Part shown: positions 10,031 to 20,247 of the stretch, piece by piece
Layout of the letters: every line of letters begins with the position of its first letter
How positions within the stretch are numbered: the first letter of the stretch is position 1
DNA from: Mycobacterium sp.
GTDB taxonomy: Bacteria; Actinomycetota; Actinomycetes; Mycobacteriales; Mycobacteriaceae
Direction: 5' to 3'
Assembly: GCA_020438865.1 (NCBI GenBank)
Contig: JAGQTU010000010.1
Location: 1 to 64,000 of the forward strand
Length of the DNA: 64,000 nucleotides
Position numbers and translations under genes: made by a program
Notes under the pieces: model-generated
Told to the model about the DNA's origin: nothing
Seen by the model: only the letters and a program-made list of their open reading frames with translations
Databases searched by the model: none

Positions 10031-13000
10031 GTGTCCAGCGACAGCGCCGAGCCGACCAGGATCGCCCGGCTCGTCGCCGTCGTCGCGGGCATCGTCGGGG
10101 TCGCGCTGTGCGTGCTGGTGCCGTTGCTGCCGGTCAAACAGACCACCGCGACCATCCTCTGGCCGCAGGCCCCCCTAGCCGACGGTCCGGCGGCGACATC
10201 CGGCTCCCGGGCCGACGGTCTGGTCAGCGACGTCACCGCCCCGCTGGTCTCCGGCGCACCGCTTGCGCTGGACGTGTCCATCCCCTGCGCCGCGATCGCG
10301 ACGCTGCCCGCCGCCGGCGGCCTGGTGTTCTCCACGATCCCGCCGGCCGGGATCGACGCCAGCCGCAACGGCCTGTTCGTCCGGGCCAACGCCGACACCG
10401 TCGTCGTAGCGTTCCGGGACACGGTCGCGGCCGTCGCGCCGCGCCCGGCCATCAACGCCGGCGGCTGCAGCGCGCTGCACCTGTGGGGCGGACCCGGCGG
10501 TTCCGGCGCCGACTTCATCGGCATCCCCGGGGCGACGGGCACGCTGGCGCCGGAGAAGAAGCCGCAGGTGGCCGGGATCTTCACCGATCTCAAGGTGCCG
10601 CCGCAGCCGGGTCTGTCGGCCCGGGTCGACATCGACACCCGCTTCATCACCGCCCCGACCACCCTCAAGCTGGCCGCGATCACATTGGGACTGGCCTGCG
10701 TGCTGGCGTCGCTGATCGCGCTGGCGGTCCTGGACCGCGCCCACGGCCGCCGGCTGCCCGGGCTGTGGCGACGCTGGCTGCGCGCGCGCCCGGCCACCTG
10801 GCTGGTCGACGCCGGGGTGATCGGCACCCTGCTGCTGTGGCACGTCGTCGGCGCCATCTCCTCCGACGACGGCTACAACCTGACGATCGCGCGGGTGTCG
10901 GCCGAGGCCGGCTACACCGCGAACTACTTCCGCTTCTTCGGCGCCACCGAGGCGCCGTTCGACTGGTACCAATCGGTGCTGGCGCACCTGGCCGCGATCA
11001 GCACCGCCGGGGTCTGGATGCGGTTGCCCGCCACCGCCGCCGGCATCGCCACCTGGCTGATCCTGAGCCGCTGCGCGCTGCCCCGGCTGGGCCGCAAGCT
11101 CGCGCTCAACCGGGTGGCCGGGTGGACCGCGGGGGCGGTGTTCCTGGCCGCCTGGCTGCCGTTCAACAACGGCCTTCGGCCCGAACCGCTGATCGCGTTC
11201 GGGGCGCTGGCGGCCTGGATGCTGGTGGAGAACGCGATCGCCACCCGGCGACTGCTGCCCGCGGCGCTGGCGATCATCGTCGCGGTGTTCAGCGTGACGC
11301 TGGCGCCGCAGGGCCTGATCGCGCTGGCACCGATCCTGGTGGGCGGGCGCGCCATCGCGCGCATTGTCGCGACCCGGCGCGCCAGCGACGGACTGCTGGC
11401 CCCGCTGGCCGCCCTGGCCGCCGCGCTGTCGGTGATCTTCGTGGTCGTCTTCCGCGACCAGACGCTGGCGACCGTCGCCGAGTCCGCCCGGATCAAATAC
11501 GTGGTCGGCCCGACCATCGCCTGGTACCAGGACTTCCTGCGGTACTACTTCCTCACCGTCGAAGACAACGTGGAGAGCTCGCTGACCCGGCGCTTCGCGG
11601 TGCTGATCATGCTGCTCTGCCTGTTCGGGATGATCGCGGTGCTGCTGCGCCGCGGCGGCGTGCCCGGGCTGGTCAACGGCCCGGTGTGGCGGCTGATCGG
11701 GAGCACCGCGGTCGGGCTGCTGTTGCTGACGTTCACCCCGACCAAGTGGGCGGTGCAGTTCGGCGCGTTCGCCGGGCTGGCCGGCGCGCTGGGCGGGGTG
11801 GCGGCGTTCGCGTTCGCACGGGTGGGCCTGCACAGCCGACGCAACCTCGCGCTGTGGGTGACCGCGCTGCTGTTCGTGCTGGCCTGGGCGACCTCCGGCA
11901 TCAACGGCTGGTTCTACGTCGGCAACTACGGAGTGCCGTGGTTCGACCGGCAACCCGTGCTGGCGCACCAGCCGGTCACGTCGATGTTCCTCGCGCTGGC
12001 CGTGGTGACGGGCCTGCTGGCCGGCTGGCTGCACTTCCGGATGGACTACACCGGGCGCACCGAGGTGAAGAACACCCGCCGTAACCGGGTGCTGGCCTCG
12101 ACCCCGCTGCTGGTGGTCGCGCTGATCATGGTGCTGCTGGAGGTCGGCTCGATGACCAAGGCCTTCGCGCAGCGCTACCCGGTGTACACCACCGCCAAGG
12201 CCAACTTGTCGGCCTTGAGCTCCGGGCTGTCCCGCAACAGCTGCGCGATGGCCGACGACGTCCTGGTCGAGGCCGACACCAACGCCGGTATGCTGCAACC
12301 GGTTCCGGGCCAGAAGTGGGGCCAGTACGGTCCGCTCGGCGGGGAGAACCCAATCGGCTTCACCCCCAACGGAATCAGCGACACCCTGGAGCCGGCCGAA
12401 CCGTTCGTCGCCAATCCGGGCACGGTCAACTCCGACGGCTCGCCCAACAAGCCCAACGTCGGCATCGCCTACGCGGCGGGCACCGGCGGCGGCTACGGCC
12501 CCGAGGGGGTGAACGGGTCGAGGGTCTTCCTGCCGTTCGGCCTGGACCCGAAGACCACCCCGGTGATGGGCAGCTACAACGAGAACACCGTTGCGGCCAA
12601 GGCGACCTCGGCGTGGTACGAGCTGCCGCCGCGCAGTCCGGAGCGGCCGCTGGTCACCGTCGCCGCCGCCGGGGCGATCTGGTTCTACGACGAGGAGGGC
12701 CAGTTCAACTACGGCCAGTCCCTCAAACTGCAGTGGGGAGTGCACCGGCCGGACGGCAGCTTCCAGGCGCTGGGCTCGGTGCAACCCATCGACGTCATCG
12801 CCCAGAAGGCTTGGCGCAACCTGCGATTCCCGATGGCATGGGCACCGCCGGAGGCCAACGTGGCCCGCATCGTCGCCGACGACCCGAACCTGAGCACCGA
12901 CCAGTGGTTCGGCTTCACCCCGCCGCGGGTACCGGTGCTGCAGACCGCCCAGCAATTCCTCGGCTCGCAGACCCCGATCCTGATGGACATCGCCACCGCG

Positions 13001-13333
13001 GCGAACTTCCCGTGCCAGCGGCCGTTCGCGGAACATCTCGGCGTGGCGGAGGTCCCGGAGTACCGGATCCTGCCGAATCTCAAGCAGGTGGTGGTGTCGT
13101 CGAACATGTGGCAGTCCGCCCGCGCGGGCGGCCCGTTCCTGTTCATCCAGGCACTGCTGACCACCGCGACCATCCCGACCTATCTGCGCAACGACTGGTA
13201 CCGGGACTGGGGCGCGCTGGAACGCTACATCCGACTGGTGCCCGCGAGTGAGGCGCCGAACGCCGTCGTCGACCAGGGCTCCAAGACCGTATTCGGATGG
13301 GGCCGCACCGGACCGATCAGGGCCTTGCCGTGA
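10031..13333 (+). CDS. embA: Arabinosyltransferase EmbA
   Basis: EmbA is the partner of EmbB in the complex that forms the branched hexa-arabinoside ends of arabinogalactan. The product is 1100 residues from the GTG at 10031. It begins with a short polar leader and the helix [20 protein letters not shown], followed by the family pattern [17 protein letters not shown]. The catalytic region reads [20 protein letters not shown] (Asp279-Asp280). The C-terminal half contains the carbohydrate-binding modules and the conserved ending [13 protein letters not shown]. An upstream in-frame ATG at 9986 would add 15 residues without family resemblance, so I prefer the GTG. The 79-bp gap after embC is the largest in the block and could hold an internal promoter, though none is obvious. 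embB starts 10 bp downstream. Confidence 0.96.
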   Translation: MSSDSAEPTRIARLVAVVAGIVGVALCVLVPLLPVKQTTATILWPQAPLADGPAATSGSRADGLVSDVTAPLVSGAPLALDVSIPCAAIATLPAAGGLVFSTIPPAGIDASRNGLFVRANADTVVVAFRDTVAAVAPRPAINAGGCSALHLWGGPGGSGADFIGIPGATGTLAPEKKPQVAGIFTDLKVPPQPGLSARVDIDTRFITAPTTLKLAAITLGLACVLASLIALAVLDRAHGRRLPGLWRRWLRARPATWLVDAGVIGTLLLWHVVGAISSDDGYNLTIARVSAEAGYTANYFRFFGATEAPFDWYQSVLAHLAAISTAGVWMRLPATAAGIATWLILSRCALPRLGRKLALNRVAGWTAGAVFLAAWLPFNNGLRPEPLIAFGALAAWMLVENAIATRRLLPAALAIIVAVFSVTLAPQGLIALAPILVGGRAIARIVATRRASDGLLAPLAALAAALSVIFVVVFRDQTLATVAESARIKYVVGPTIAWYQDFLRYYFLTVEDNVESSLTRRFAVLIMLLCLFGMIAVLLRRGGVPGLVNGPVWRLIGSTAVGLLLLTFTPTKWAVQFGAFAGLAGALGGVAAFAFARVGLHSRRNLALWVTALLFVLAWATSGINGWFYVGNYGVPWFDRQPVLAHQPVTSMFLALAVVTGLLAGWLHFRMDYTGRTEVKNTRRNRVLASTPLLVVALIMVLLEVGSMTKAFAQRYPVYTTAKANLSALSSGLSRNSCAMADDVLVEADTNAGMLQPVPGQKWGQYGPLGGENPIGFTPNGISDTLEPAEPFVANPGTVNSDGSPNKPNVGIAYAAGTGGGYGPEGVNGSRVFLPFGLDPKTTPVMGSYNENTVAAKATSAWYELPPRSPERPLVTVAAAGAIWFYDEEGQFNYGQSLKLQWGVHRPDGSFQALGSVQPIDVIAQKAWRNLRFPMAWAPPEANVARIVADDPNLSTDQWFGFTPPRVPVLQTAQQFLGSQTPILMDIATAANFPCQRPFAEHLGVAEVPEYRILPNLKQVVVSSNMWQSARAGGPFLFIQALLTTATIPTYLRNDWYRDWGALERYIRLVPASEAPNAVVDQGSKTVFGWGRTGPIRALP

Positions 13334-13343
13334 TAGGGGGGCC

Positions 13344-16300
13344 ATGACACAGACTCTCGAGGCCAACGCCCGCGACGCGGCCCGCGACGTCGCGATCACC
13401 CGCCGGCTGGCCACCGTCGCCGGGCTGATCGGCTTCGTGCTGTCGGTGCTGACCCCGCTGCTGCCGGTGGTGCAGACGACCGCCACGCTGAACTGGCCGC
13501 AGGACGGCAGGCTCGGCAACATCACCGCGCCGCTGATCTCCGAGGCGCCGGTATCGCTGACCGCGACGGTGCCGTGCGAGGTGATCCGGTCCATGCCGCC
13601 GCAGGGTGGCCTGGTGCTGGGGCTGGCACCGGTGAAGGGCAAGCAGGCCAGCCTGAATTCGCTGTTCATCAACGTCACCGGCAAGCGGGTGGACATCACC
13701 GACCGCAACGTGGTGATCGCCAGCGTGCCGCGGGCGCGGGTGGTGGGCAGCGGAGGTGTCCCCGGATGCCAGCGGATCGAGATCACTTCCACGACCGCCG
13801 GTACGTTCGCGACGTTCGTCGGATTGACCGATCCGTCGACCGGCAAGGGGCAGCGGGGCGGCTTCCCCGATCCCAATCTGCGGCCGGCCATCGTCGGGGT
13901 GTTCACCGACCTGACCGGCCCGGCCCCGCCCGGGCTGACGTTCTCGGCGACCATCGACACCCGGTTCTCCACCAAGCCAACGGCTTTGAAGCTGGCCGCG
14001 ATGCTGCTGGCGATCGCGGCGACCGCGGTGGCACTGGCGGCGCTGTGGCGGCTGGACCGGCTCGACGGCAGGCGCATGCACAGCTGGATCCCGCAGCGCT
14101 GGCGCACCTTCACCGCGGTCGACGTCACGGTGGTGAGCACCTTCGTCATCTGGCATGTCATCGGCGCCAACTCCTCCGACGACGGCTACATCCTGCAGAT
14201 GGCCCGGGTGGCCGACCACGCCGGCTACATGTCTAACTACTTCCGCTGGTTCGGCAGCCCCGAGGACCCGTTCGGCTGGTTCTACAACGTGCTCGCCCTG
14301 ATGACCCACGTCAGCGACGCCAGCATCTGGATGCGGCTGCCGGATCTGTTGTGCGCGTTGGTGTGCTGGCTGCTACTGAGCCGGGAGGTGCTGCCCCGGC
14401 TGGGGCCCGCGGTGGTGGCCAGCAGGCCCGCGCTGTGGGCGACCGGCCTGGTGCTACTGGCCGCCTGGATGCCATTCAACAACGGGCTGCGGCCGGAGGG
14501 CCAGATCGCCACCGGTGCGCTGATCACCTACGTGCTCATCGAGCGGGCGATCATGTCCGGCCGGTTGACCCCGTTCGCGTTCGCGATCGTCAGCGCGGCC
14601 TTCACCCTCGGTATTCAGCCCACCGGCCTGATCGCGGTGGCCGCCCTGATCGCCGGTGGCCGGCCCATCCTGCGAATCCTGGTGCGCCGCCGGGCGATTG
14701 TCGGCACCTGGCCGTTGGTCGCACCGCTGCTGGCCGCGAGCACCGTCATCCTGACCGTGGTGTTCGCCGATCAGACCCTGGCAACGGTGTTGGAGGCGAC
14801 CAGGATTCGCACCGACATCGGCCCGAGCCAGGCCTGGTACACCGAGAACCTGCGGTACTACTACCTGATCCTGCCGACCGTGGACGGCTCGCTGTCGCGC
14901 CGGTTCGGGTTCCTGATCACCGCGCTGTCGCTGTTCATCTCGATGTTCATCATGCTGCGCCGCAAGCGGGTTCCCGGCGTGGCCCGCGGACCGGCCTGGC
15001 GGTTGATGGGCGTCATCTTCGCCACCATGTTCTTCCTGATGTTCACCCCCACCAAGTGGGTGCACCACTTCGGGTTGTTCGCCGCGGTGGGGGCGGCGAT
15101 GGCCGCGCTGGCCACCGTGCTGGCCTCCCCCGCGGTGCTGCGCTGGTCGCGTAACCGGATGACGGTGGTGACCGCGGTGCTTTTCCTGCTCGCGCTGTGC
15201 TTCGCGACGACGAACGGCTGGTGGTACGTCTCGAGCTACGGCGTGCCGTTCAACAACGCGATGCCGCGCATCGGTGGAATCACCGTCAGCACAATCTTCT
15301 TCGCGCTGTTCGCGGTGTCGGCGCTGTACACGGTGTGGCTGCACTTGCGCTCCCGCAGCCACGGGGAGGGCCGGATCGCGCGGGCGATCACCGCGGCGCC
15401 CATCCCGCTGGCGGCCGGCTTCATGGTGCTGGTGTTCATGGCGTCGATGGCGGCCGGCGTGGTGCGCCAGTACCCGACCTACTCCAACGCGTGGGCCAAC
15501 CTGCGGGCGTTCTCCGGTGGCTGCGGGCTGGCCGACGACGTGCTGGTCGAACCGGACACCAACGCCGGGTTCCTGAGCCCGCTGCCCGGCGACTACGGAC
15601 CGCTCGGCCCCTTGGGCGGGACGAAGCCGGTCGGTTTCACGCCCAACGGATTGCCGGAACACATTGTGGCCGAGGCGATCCGGATGACCAATCCGCAGCC
15701 GGGCACCGACTACGACTGGGACCAGCCGATCAAGCTGAGCACTCCCGGCGTCAACGGCTCCACGGTGCCGCTGCCGTACGGCCTGGACCCGGCCCGGGTT
15801 CCGGTGGCGGGCAGCTACGTCACCGGCCCGCAGCAGGAGAGCCTGCTGACCTCGGCCTGGTACCAGCTGCCGCGGCCCGACGACGGCCACCCGCTGGTGG
15901 TCGTCACCGCGGCGGGCACCATCGCCGGCGACAGCGTGCTGAACGCGCACACCGACGGCCAGCTGGTCGAGCTGGAGTACGGCCGGCCCGGACCGGCCGG
16001 CGCGCCCGTGCCCGCCGGCCGGGTCCAGCCCTACGACATCGGCCCGGCCCCGTCCTGGCGCAACCTGCGCTACGACCGGTCCCGGATCCCGGCCGACGCC
16101 AGCGCGGTGCGGATCGTGGCCGCCGACCGGTCGCTGGGCCTGGGCGACTGGATCGCCGTAACCCCGCCGCGGGTGCCGGAGTTGCGTTCGGTTCAGGAGT
16201 ACGTCGGCTCCACCCAGCCGGTGCTGATGGACTGGGCGGTGGGCCTGGCCTTCCCGTGCCAGCAGCCGATGCTGCACGCCAACGGGGTCACCGAGGTGCC

Positions 16301-16568
16301 GAAGTTCCGGATCACCCCGGACTACACCGCCAAGAAGCAGGACACCGACACCTGGGAGGACGGCCGCAACGGCGGCCTCCTCGGGATCACCGACCTGCTG
16401 CTGCGCCAGCGCGTGATGGCGACCTACCTGTCGCACGACTGGGGCCGGGACTGGGGCTCGCTACGCAGGTTCGACACCATCGTGGACGCCGACGTCGCCC
16501 GGATCGACCTGGGCACCGCCACCCGCAGCGGACTGTGGAAGCCGGGCCGAATCCGGATCAAGGCGTAA
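13344..16568 (+). CDS. embB: Arabinosyltransferase EmbB, ethambutol target
   Basis: This 1074-residue GT53 enzyme works with EmbA on arabinogalactan side chains and is the main target of ethambutol. The ATG at 13344 has a strong ribosome-binding site (AGGGGGG just upstream). The catalytic Asp pair is Asp279-Asp280 in NSSDDGYILQMARVADHAGY. Seven residues after Asp279 comes Met286, the counterpart of M. tuberculosis Met306. The local reading I-L-Q-M lacks the Q-M replacement reported at the first two positions in naturally ethambutol-resistant species such as M. abscessus, which suggests an ethambutol-sensitive target. The C-terminus ends in HDWGRDWGSLRRF and a short basic tail. It is the last gene of the arabinan block; an imperfect hairpin in the next 73 bp might serve as terminator. 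Confidence 0.97.
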   Translation: MTQTLEANARDAARDVAITRRLATVAGLIGFVLSVLTPLLPVVQTTATLNWPQDGRLGNITAPLISEAPVSLTATVPCEVIRSMPPQGGLVLGLAPVKGKQASLNSLFINVTGKRVDITDRNVVIASVPRARVVGSGGVPGCQRIEITSTTAGTFATFVGLTDPSTGKGQRGGFPDPNLRPAIVGVFTDLTGPAPPGLTFSATIDTRFSTKPTALKLAAMLLAIAATAVALAALWRLDRLDGRRMHSWIPQRWRTFTAVDVTVVSTFVIWHVIGANSSDDGYILQMARVADHAGYMSNYFRWFGSPEDPFGWFYNVLALMTHVSDASIWMRLPDLLCALVCWLLLSREVLPRLGPAVVASRPALWATGLVLLAAWMPFNNGLRPEGQIATGALITYVLIERAIMSGRLTPFAFAIVSAAFTLGIQPTGLIAVAALIAGGRPILRILVRRRAIVGTWPLVAPLLAASTVILTVVFADQTLATVLEATRIRTDIGPSQAWYTENLRYYYLILPTVDGSLSRRFGFLITALSLFISMFIMLRRKRVPGVARGPAWRLMGVIFATMFFLMFTPTKWVHHFGLFAAVGAAMAALATVLASPAVLRWSRNRMTVVTAVLFLLALCFATTNGWWYVSSYGVPFNNAMPRIGGITVSTIFFALFAVSALYTVWLHLRSRSHGEGRIARAITAAPIPLAAGFMVLVFMASMAAGVVRQYPTYSNAWANLRAFSGGCGLADDVLVEPDTNAGFLSPLPGDYGPLGPLGGTKPVGFTPNGLPEHIVAEAIRMTNPQPGTDYDWDQPIKLSTPGVNGSTVPLPYGLDPARVPVAGSYVTGPQQESLLTSAWYQLPRPDDGHPLVVVTAAGTIAGDSVLNAHTDGQLVELEYGRPGPAGAPVPAGRVQPYDIGPAPSWRNLRYDRSRIPADASAVRIVAADRSLGLGDWIAVTPPRVPELRSVQEYVGSTQPVLMDWAVGLAFPCQQPMLHANGVTEVPKFRITPDYTAKKQDTDTWEDGRNGGLLGITDLLLRQRVMATYLSHDWGRDWGSLRRFDTIVDADVARIDLGTATRSGLWKPGRIRIKA

Positions 16569-16641
16569 ATCGTCGGTTCGGCCCAGGCCTAATCGCCAGA
16601 TTGGCGGCGATCTTGACCGCGGGACGGAACAATCACCCGTC

Positions 16642-18144
16642 ATGACGACCGAAGACGCGGCCATCGTCGATCCGCTCATGCACGGCCTGCGCGCCAAAGG
16701 CCTGAAGAAGGGGTCGGTGTCGCTGGTCGGCGCGGTGGCGATCGGCCTGGCCGCCACCGCACCGGCCTACTCGCTGACCGGTGCGCTGGGGCACGGCGCG
16801 GCCGAGTCCGGCTACCAGCTGCCGATCGTGTTCATCATCGCCGTCATCCCAATGTACTTCGTGGCGCTGGCATACAAGCACCTCACCGACGCCGCCCCGG
16901 ACGCCGGCACCGTGTTCACCTGGGGCTCCAAGGCGATCGGCCCGCACATCGGCTGGATCGGCGGCTACGCGCTGATGCTGTCCAGCATCCTGGCCGGGGT
17001 CGGGGCGGCGGGCATCCTGACCAACGCGGCCGCGGTGTGGGCCGGCATGGACACCTCACCGGTGTGGTTCGACGTGATCGTGGCCTCGGCGTTCATCCTG
17101 CTGACCACCTGGCTGGTCGCCAAGGGCGCCGAGGAATCCTCCCGCACGACGCTGACCCTGACGATCATCCAGTACGGTGGGCTGGCGCTGTTCGCCGTCA
17201 TCATGCTCATCGCGGTGTTCCGCGGACAGCAGAGCCCGACCGCGGAGTCGTTCTCCTGGGAGTGGTTCAACCCGTTCGCCATCCACGATTTCAGTAGCCT
17301 GCTGGGCGGCTTCCTGGTGGCCATCTTCATCTTCTGGGGGTTCGACGCCTCCCTGGCCATGTCGGAGGAGACCACGGGAACCCCGGCCCAGGCCGGCCGC
17401 AGTGGCGTGACGGCGATCCTGATCACCGTGGTCACCTACGTGGTGTTCAGCGTGGCCGCCCTGGCGTTCGCCGGCGTCGACGCGACCAGCCCGACCAGCC
17501 TGACCAACCCCGACAACATCGACGACGTCTTCACCACGCTGGCCGGCGAGACCATCGGCACCCGCGGGGCGCTGATCGCCGCGCTGGTGGTCGGGATTTC
17601 GGCGTTCTCCGCGACGATGTCGACGGTGATGCCGACCGCCCGCGGGCTGCTGTCGATGGCCACCTACAAGGCGCTGCCGGACCGGTTCGGCCACGTCAAC
17701 GAGGCGAGTTCGACGCCGAAGTTCGCCACCTGGGTGATCGGCCTGACCAGCCTGGCGATCTACTGCGTGCTGGATGTGATCAGCGACAGCGTGGTGGAGG
17801 ACTCGGTCTACAGCGTGGGGATCGCGATCATGACCTACTACTCGGTGGTGGCGATCTCCTCGGTGGTCTACTTTCGGCGCACCGCGTTTCGGTCGTGGCG
17901 CACGGCGATGGGGCAGGTGATCCTGCCCGCGATCGGCGCGCTGATCCTGATCCCGGTGGGCATCCTGGAGGCCTACCAGATGGCCGATCCCGAAACCGGT
18001 TCCGGCGCATCGCTTCTCGGCGTCGGCACCGCATTCGTCGTCGGGGTGTTCGGCCTCGCCCTCGGCGTCGTCCTGATGATCGTGTGGAACCTCAAGGCCC
18101 CGGCCTTCTTCCGCGGCCAGACCCTGCCCAGGGAGCGGACCTAA
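16642..18144 (+). CDS. APC-superfamily amino-acid permease
   Basis: The 500-residue membrane protein has about twelve hydrophobic segments. The first contains SLVGAVAIGLAATAPAYSLT, the conserved first helix of amino acid-polyamine-organocation transporters in which the unwound Gly-rich stretch binds the substrate amine and carboxylate. Later helices keep FWGFDASLAMSEETTGTPAQ, the typical APC helix-6/loop with a glutamate pair. It probably imports amino acids or small amines by proton symport, but substrate identity cannot be read from the sequence. It lies 73 bp after embB on the same strand, although a functional link is not expected. Its stop codon overlaps the stop of the convergent kinase gene (taa at 18142, cta at 18141), so the two mRNAs must be complementary at their 3' ends. 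Confidence 0.87.
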   Translation: MTTEDAAIVDPLMHGLRAKGLKKGSVSLVGAVAIGLAATAPAYSLTGALGHGAAESGYQLPIVFIIAVIPMYFVALAYKHLTDAAPDAGTVFTWGSKAIGPHIGWIGGYALMLSSILAGVGAAGILTNAAAVWAGMDTSPVWFDVIVASAFILLTTWLVAKGAEESSRTTLTLTIIQYGGLALFAVIMLIAVFRGQQSPTAESFSWEWFNPFAIHDFSSLLGGFLVAIFIFWGFDASLAMSEETTGTPAQAGRSGVTAILITVVTYVVFSVAALAFAGVDATSPTSLTNPDNIDDVFTTLAGETIGTRGALIAALVVGISAFSATMSTVMPTARGLLSMATYKALPDRFGHVNEASSTPKFATWVIGLTSLAIYCVLDVISDSVVEDSVYSVGIAIMTYYSVVAISSVVYFRRTAFRSWRTAMGQVILPAIGALILIPVGILEAYQMADPETGSGASLLGVGTAFVVGVFGLALGVVLMIVWNLKAPAFFRGQTLPRERT

Positions 18145-19394
18145 CCTGCGCCGGACTGCGGATCGGCGCGCAGCTGCTCCGGCTGCAGCGACCACACCGT
18201 GGCGTCCGACGTCGCGTCGGCGTGCGCGCAGTAGGCGGGTGCGCCCGCCTCGCTGACCGCGGCCGCGCCCAGCACCGCGCAGTTGGCGCCGATCACCACG
18301 ATCGGCAGGTCCATCCGGCCGGCGACGGCCGGTGGCGGCGGCGGGGCCGACGGCGGTGATCCGGTGGTGGCGGTGTTGTGCACGTCACGGTGGCCGAACA
18401 GCAGGCTCAGGCCCGCGGCGGCGCCGGCCAGGATCACCAGCGCGCCCAGGATCGCCGGCACCAGCAACCGGCGGCGGGAGGTCCCTGACTCCGGTTTCGC
18501 ATGGCGCCCAACGGGTTTGGCCGCCCGGTCGGCCCGGTCCGGCGGTGGCTCGCCCGTCACCAGACCGCGGCGCAGGTCGCGGGCGAAGTCGGCGCACCGC
18601 GCGTAGCGGTCGTCGGCCTCCTTGGCCAGCGCCTTGGCGAACACCGGGCCGAGGCCGACCAGTTCGGGGCGCTTTGCGCCGATCGCGGGTGGCTCGGAGG
18701 ACAGGTGCTGGCTGATCACGATCGCCGGGTTGGTGTGCTGGAACGGCGGCATCCCGGTGAGCAGGTGGTAGGCGGTGGCGGCCAGCGCGTACTGGTCTGC
18801 ATGCCCGTCGATGCTCTCGCCCTTGAGTTGTTCGGGCGCGGCGTAGGCGACCGTGCCGACCGTCATGTTGGTTCCGGTCAGCGCGCTGGCCTGCCCGATC
18901 CAGCGCGCGATGCCGAAGTCGGCGAGCATGACCCGCGGGTCACCGGACTCGGGCCGGCCGAGCAGGATGTTGGCGGGTTTGATGTCCCGATGCAGCAGGC
19001 CCTTGCCGTGGGCGTAGTCCAGCGCCTCGGCGATCGCGGTGATGATGCGCACCACCTCGTCCGGTGGCATCCCGTACGGGTAGCGCTCGGCGAGCAGCCG
19101 GGAGGCGTCGGTGCCCTCGACATACTCCATTGCGATCCACAGCTTGTCGTCGAACTCGCCACGGTCGTAGATCGTGACGATGTGCGGATGGGTCAGCGTG
19201 GAGACCATGTCCGCCTCGAGGTTGAACCGCTGCCGGTACTCCTCGTCCTTGCTGACCGCCGCGCCGAGGACCTTCAGTGCGTCGTAGCGGGGCAGCCGGG
19301 GGTGCTGGACGAGATAGACCTCGCCCATCCCGCCGGCCCCGAGGGTCCGCAGGATGGTGTAACCAGCAACGACCTGGCCGTCCGCTAACGGCAT
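18141..19394 (-). CDS. Transmembrane Ser/Thr protein kinase (PknB-like, STPK family)
   Basis: This 417-residue Hanks-type kinase has all catalytic elements. They are the glycine loop GAGGMGEVYLV at about 19-29, the ATP-anchoring Lys41 in ALKVLGA, HRDIKPAN with catalytic Asp137, DFG at 159-161 and APE at 186-188. A Pro- and Arg-rich juxtamembrane linker leads to one membrane helix at about 310-333. The extracellular tail of about 85 residues holds a Pro-rich spacer and a small domain with two cysteines (GANCAVLG and APAYCAHAD) that could form a disulfide. The tail is too short for PASTA repeats, so this is not PknB itself. It is the last gene of a minus-strand unit, 9 bp after the RDD-protein gene, suggesting that the membrane protein and the kinase act together. 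The substrates are unknown. Confidence 0.93.
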   Translation of the reverse strand: MPLADGQVVAGYTILRTLGAGGMGEVYLVQHPRLPRYDALKVLGAAVSKDEEYRQRFNLEADMVSTLTHPHIVTIYDRGEFDDKLWIAMEYVEGTDASRLLAERYPYGMPPDEVVRIITAIAEALDYAHGKGLLHRDIKPANILLGRPESGDPRVMLADFGIARWIGQASALTGTNMTVGTVAYAAPEQLKGESIDGHADQYALAATAYHLLTGMPPFQHTNPAIVISQHLSSEPPAIGAKRPELVGLGPVFAKALAKEADDRYARCADFARDLRRGLVTGEPPPDRADRAAKPVGRHAKPESGTSRRRLLVPAILGALVILAGAAAGLSLLFGHRDVHNTATTGSPPSAPPPPPAVAGRMDLPIVVIGANCAVLGAAAVSEAGAPAYCAHADATSDATVWSLQPEQLRADPQSGAG

Positions 19395-19403
19395 TGGGGC
19401 ATC

Positions 19404-19826
19404 CTACTGAGTCGGCCGATCATAGAGCACCCTGCTGCCGAGCGCGATGTCCTGGACCGACCGGCGCTGACGGTCGACCGCCACCCACAGCAACCCGATC
19501 GGGAACAGCACGCAGGCCGCCGCCCGCAGGGTGGCCACCGGCAGCCGGAGCTGCTCGGCCCGCCTGCCGACGACGCGCACCCCGAGCAGGACCGCCCCCA
19601 CCGTGCGGCCGGACAGCGTCCAGCACAGGGTCAGGTAGAGCACGGACACCGCGAACGTCACCGCGGTGGAGAAGACCAGGTTCGGGGCCGGGAACCGGAA
19701 GGCCGTCGGGTTGACGATCAGGGTGGCCAGCACCAGCCCCAGGTAGAGCAGGCCCATCGTCAGGAGCACCACCAGCATGTCGACCAGCGCGGCCAGGCCC
19801 CGCGAGACGATGCCGGCGTTGGTCAC
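19404..19826 (-). CDS. RDD-family membrane protein
   Basis: The 140-residue protein starts at a GTG that overlaps the stop of the upstream gene by GTGA. The N-terminus GIVSRGLAALVDMLVVLLTM contains the Arg and Asp of the RDD signature in the first helix. Three or four hydrophobic segments follow at about residues 12-40, 54-75 and 95-118, with SGRTVGAVLLGVRVV between helices, also typical. RDD proteins are small membrane proteins; some are reported to affect Na+/H+ exchange, but most are uncharacterised. The ending QDIALGSRVLYDRPTQ is the usual conserved RDD tail. It sits between a repeat-containing hypothetical and a membrane kinase in one apparent operon. A much longer frame that continues upstream is not real because the overlapping gene at 19823-20239 occupies that DNA. 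Confidence 0.82.
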   Translation of the reverse strand: MTNAGIVSRGLAALVDMLVVLLTMGLLYLGLVLATLIVNPTAFRFPAPNLVFSTAVTFAVSVLYLTLCWTLSGRTVGAVLLGVRVVGRRAEQLRLPVATLRAAACVLFPIGLLWVAVDRQRRSVQDIALGSRVLYDRPTQ

Positions 19827-20239
19827 TCGGGGCCCTGCGGGTTGCGGCCCAGCACCCGGTCCACGAAACCGGAGACGACGTCGTCGGCGCGGGCCGTCTG
19901 GGTGCGCACATCGGTGATCACCTCGGCGGTGACGGTGCCGGTTGACTCCCGGATGATCGCCGGGAGGTCCACCCCGTCGATGATCTGGTTGGCCAGGCCG
20001 ATCAGATCGATGCGCGCGATGATCGCGTCGATGTCGACGTCGGCGACGATGGCGTCGATGTCGACGTCGGCGATGATCGCCTCGATGTCCACCCGTTCCC
20101 GCACCAGCGCCGTCAGGTCGATCCGGTCGAGGACCAGCTCGGTGATCCTGGCGACCACGGCAACGGTGGCCCTGGTCGCTTCCACACGGCCGGCCCGCAG
20201 TGGGCCGCCGATCAGCGGCAGGCGTTCCCAGAACACCAC
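19823..20239 (-). CDS. Hypothetical protein with tandem 9-residue Asp/Ile repeats
   Basis: The 138-residue protein starts at a GTG (20239) followed by a second GTG. Residues about 48-90 contain tandem nonapeptide-like repeats, read as IADVDIDAI and close variants, which also appear in the DNA as 27-bp tandem copies. Flanking stretches keep the same spacing of alternating acidic and aliphatic residues (DRIDLTALVRERVDIEAI and ARIDLIGLANQIIDGVDLP). This suggests a solenoid or long amphipathic surface rather than a compact enzyme. There is no signal peptide or membrane helix. I do not recognise a function. It overlaps the RDD gene by 4 nt and so is probably co-translated with it, and with the kinase beyond. 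It may act as a cytosolic partner or kinase substrate, but that is only inference. Confidence 0.75.
   Translation of the reverse strand: MVFWERLPLIGGPLRAGRVEATRATVAVVARITELVLDRIDLTALVRERVDIEAIIADVDIDAIVADVDIDAIIARIDLIGLANQIIDGVDLPAIIRESTGTVTAEVITDVRTQTARADDVVSGFVDRVLGRNPQGPE
20021..20074. repeat. 27-bp tandem repeat inside a coding region
   Basis: Two 27-bp copies of gatsgcgtcgatgtcgacgt plus cggcgay lie at 20021-20047 and 20048-20074, and a degenerate third begins at 20075. They encode the nonapeptide repeat of the hypothetical protein at 19823-20239. Because the period is a multiple of three, copy-number change would not break the frame. Confidence 0.85.
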
Positions 20240-20247
20240 GGCATCTT

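Noticed and set aside
10175-14170. A 1331-residue open frame antisense to embA/embB, and similar long antisense frames opposite dprE1, aftA, embC, mas and the pps genes
   Set aside because: The composition is Arg/Gly/Pro/Gln-rich without any recognisable domain, and the opposite strand carries well-supported genes. Long shadow frames are expected at this G+C content.
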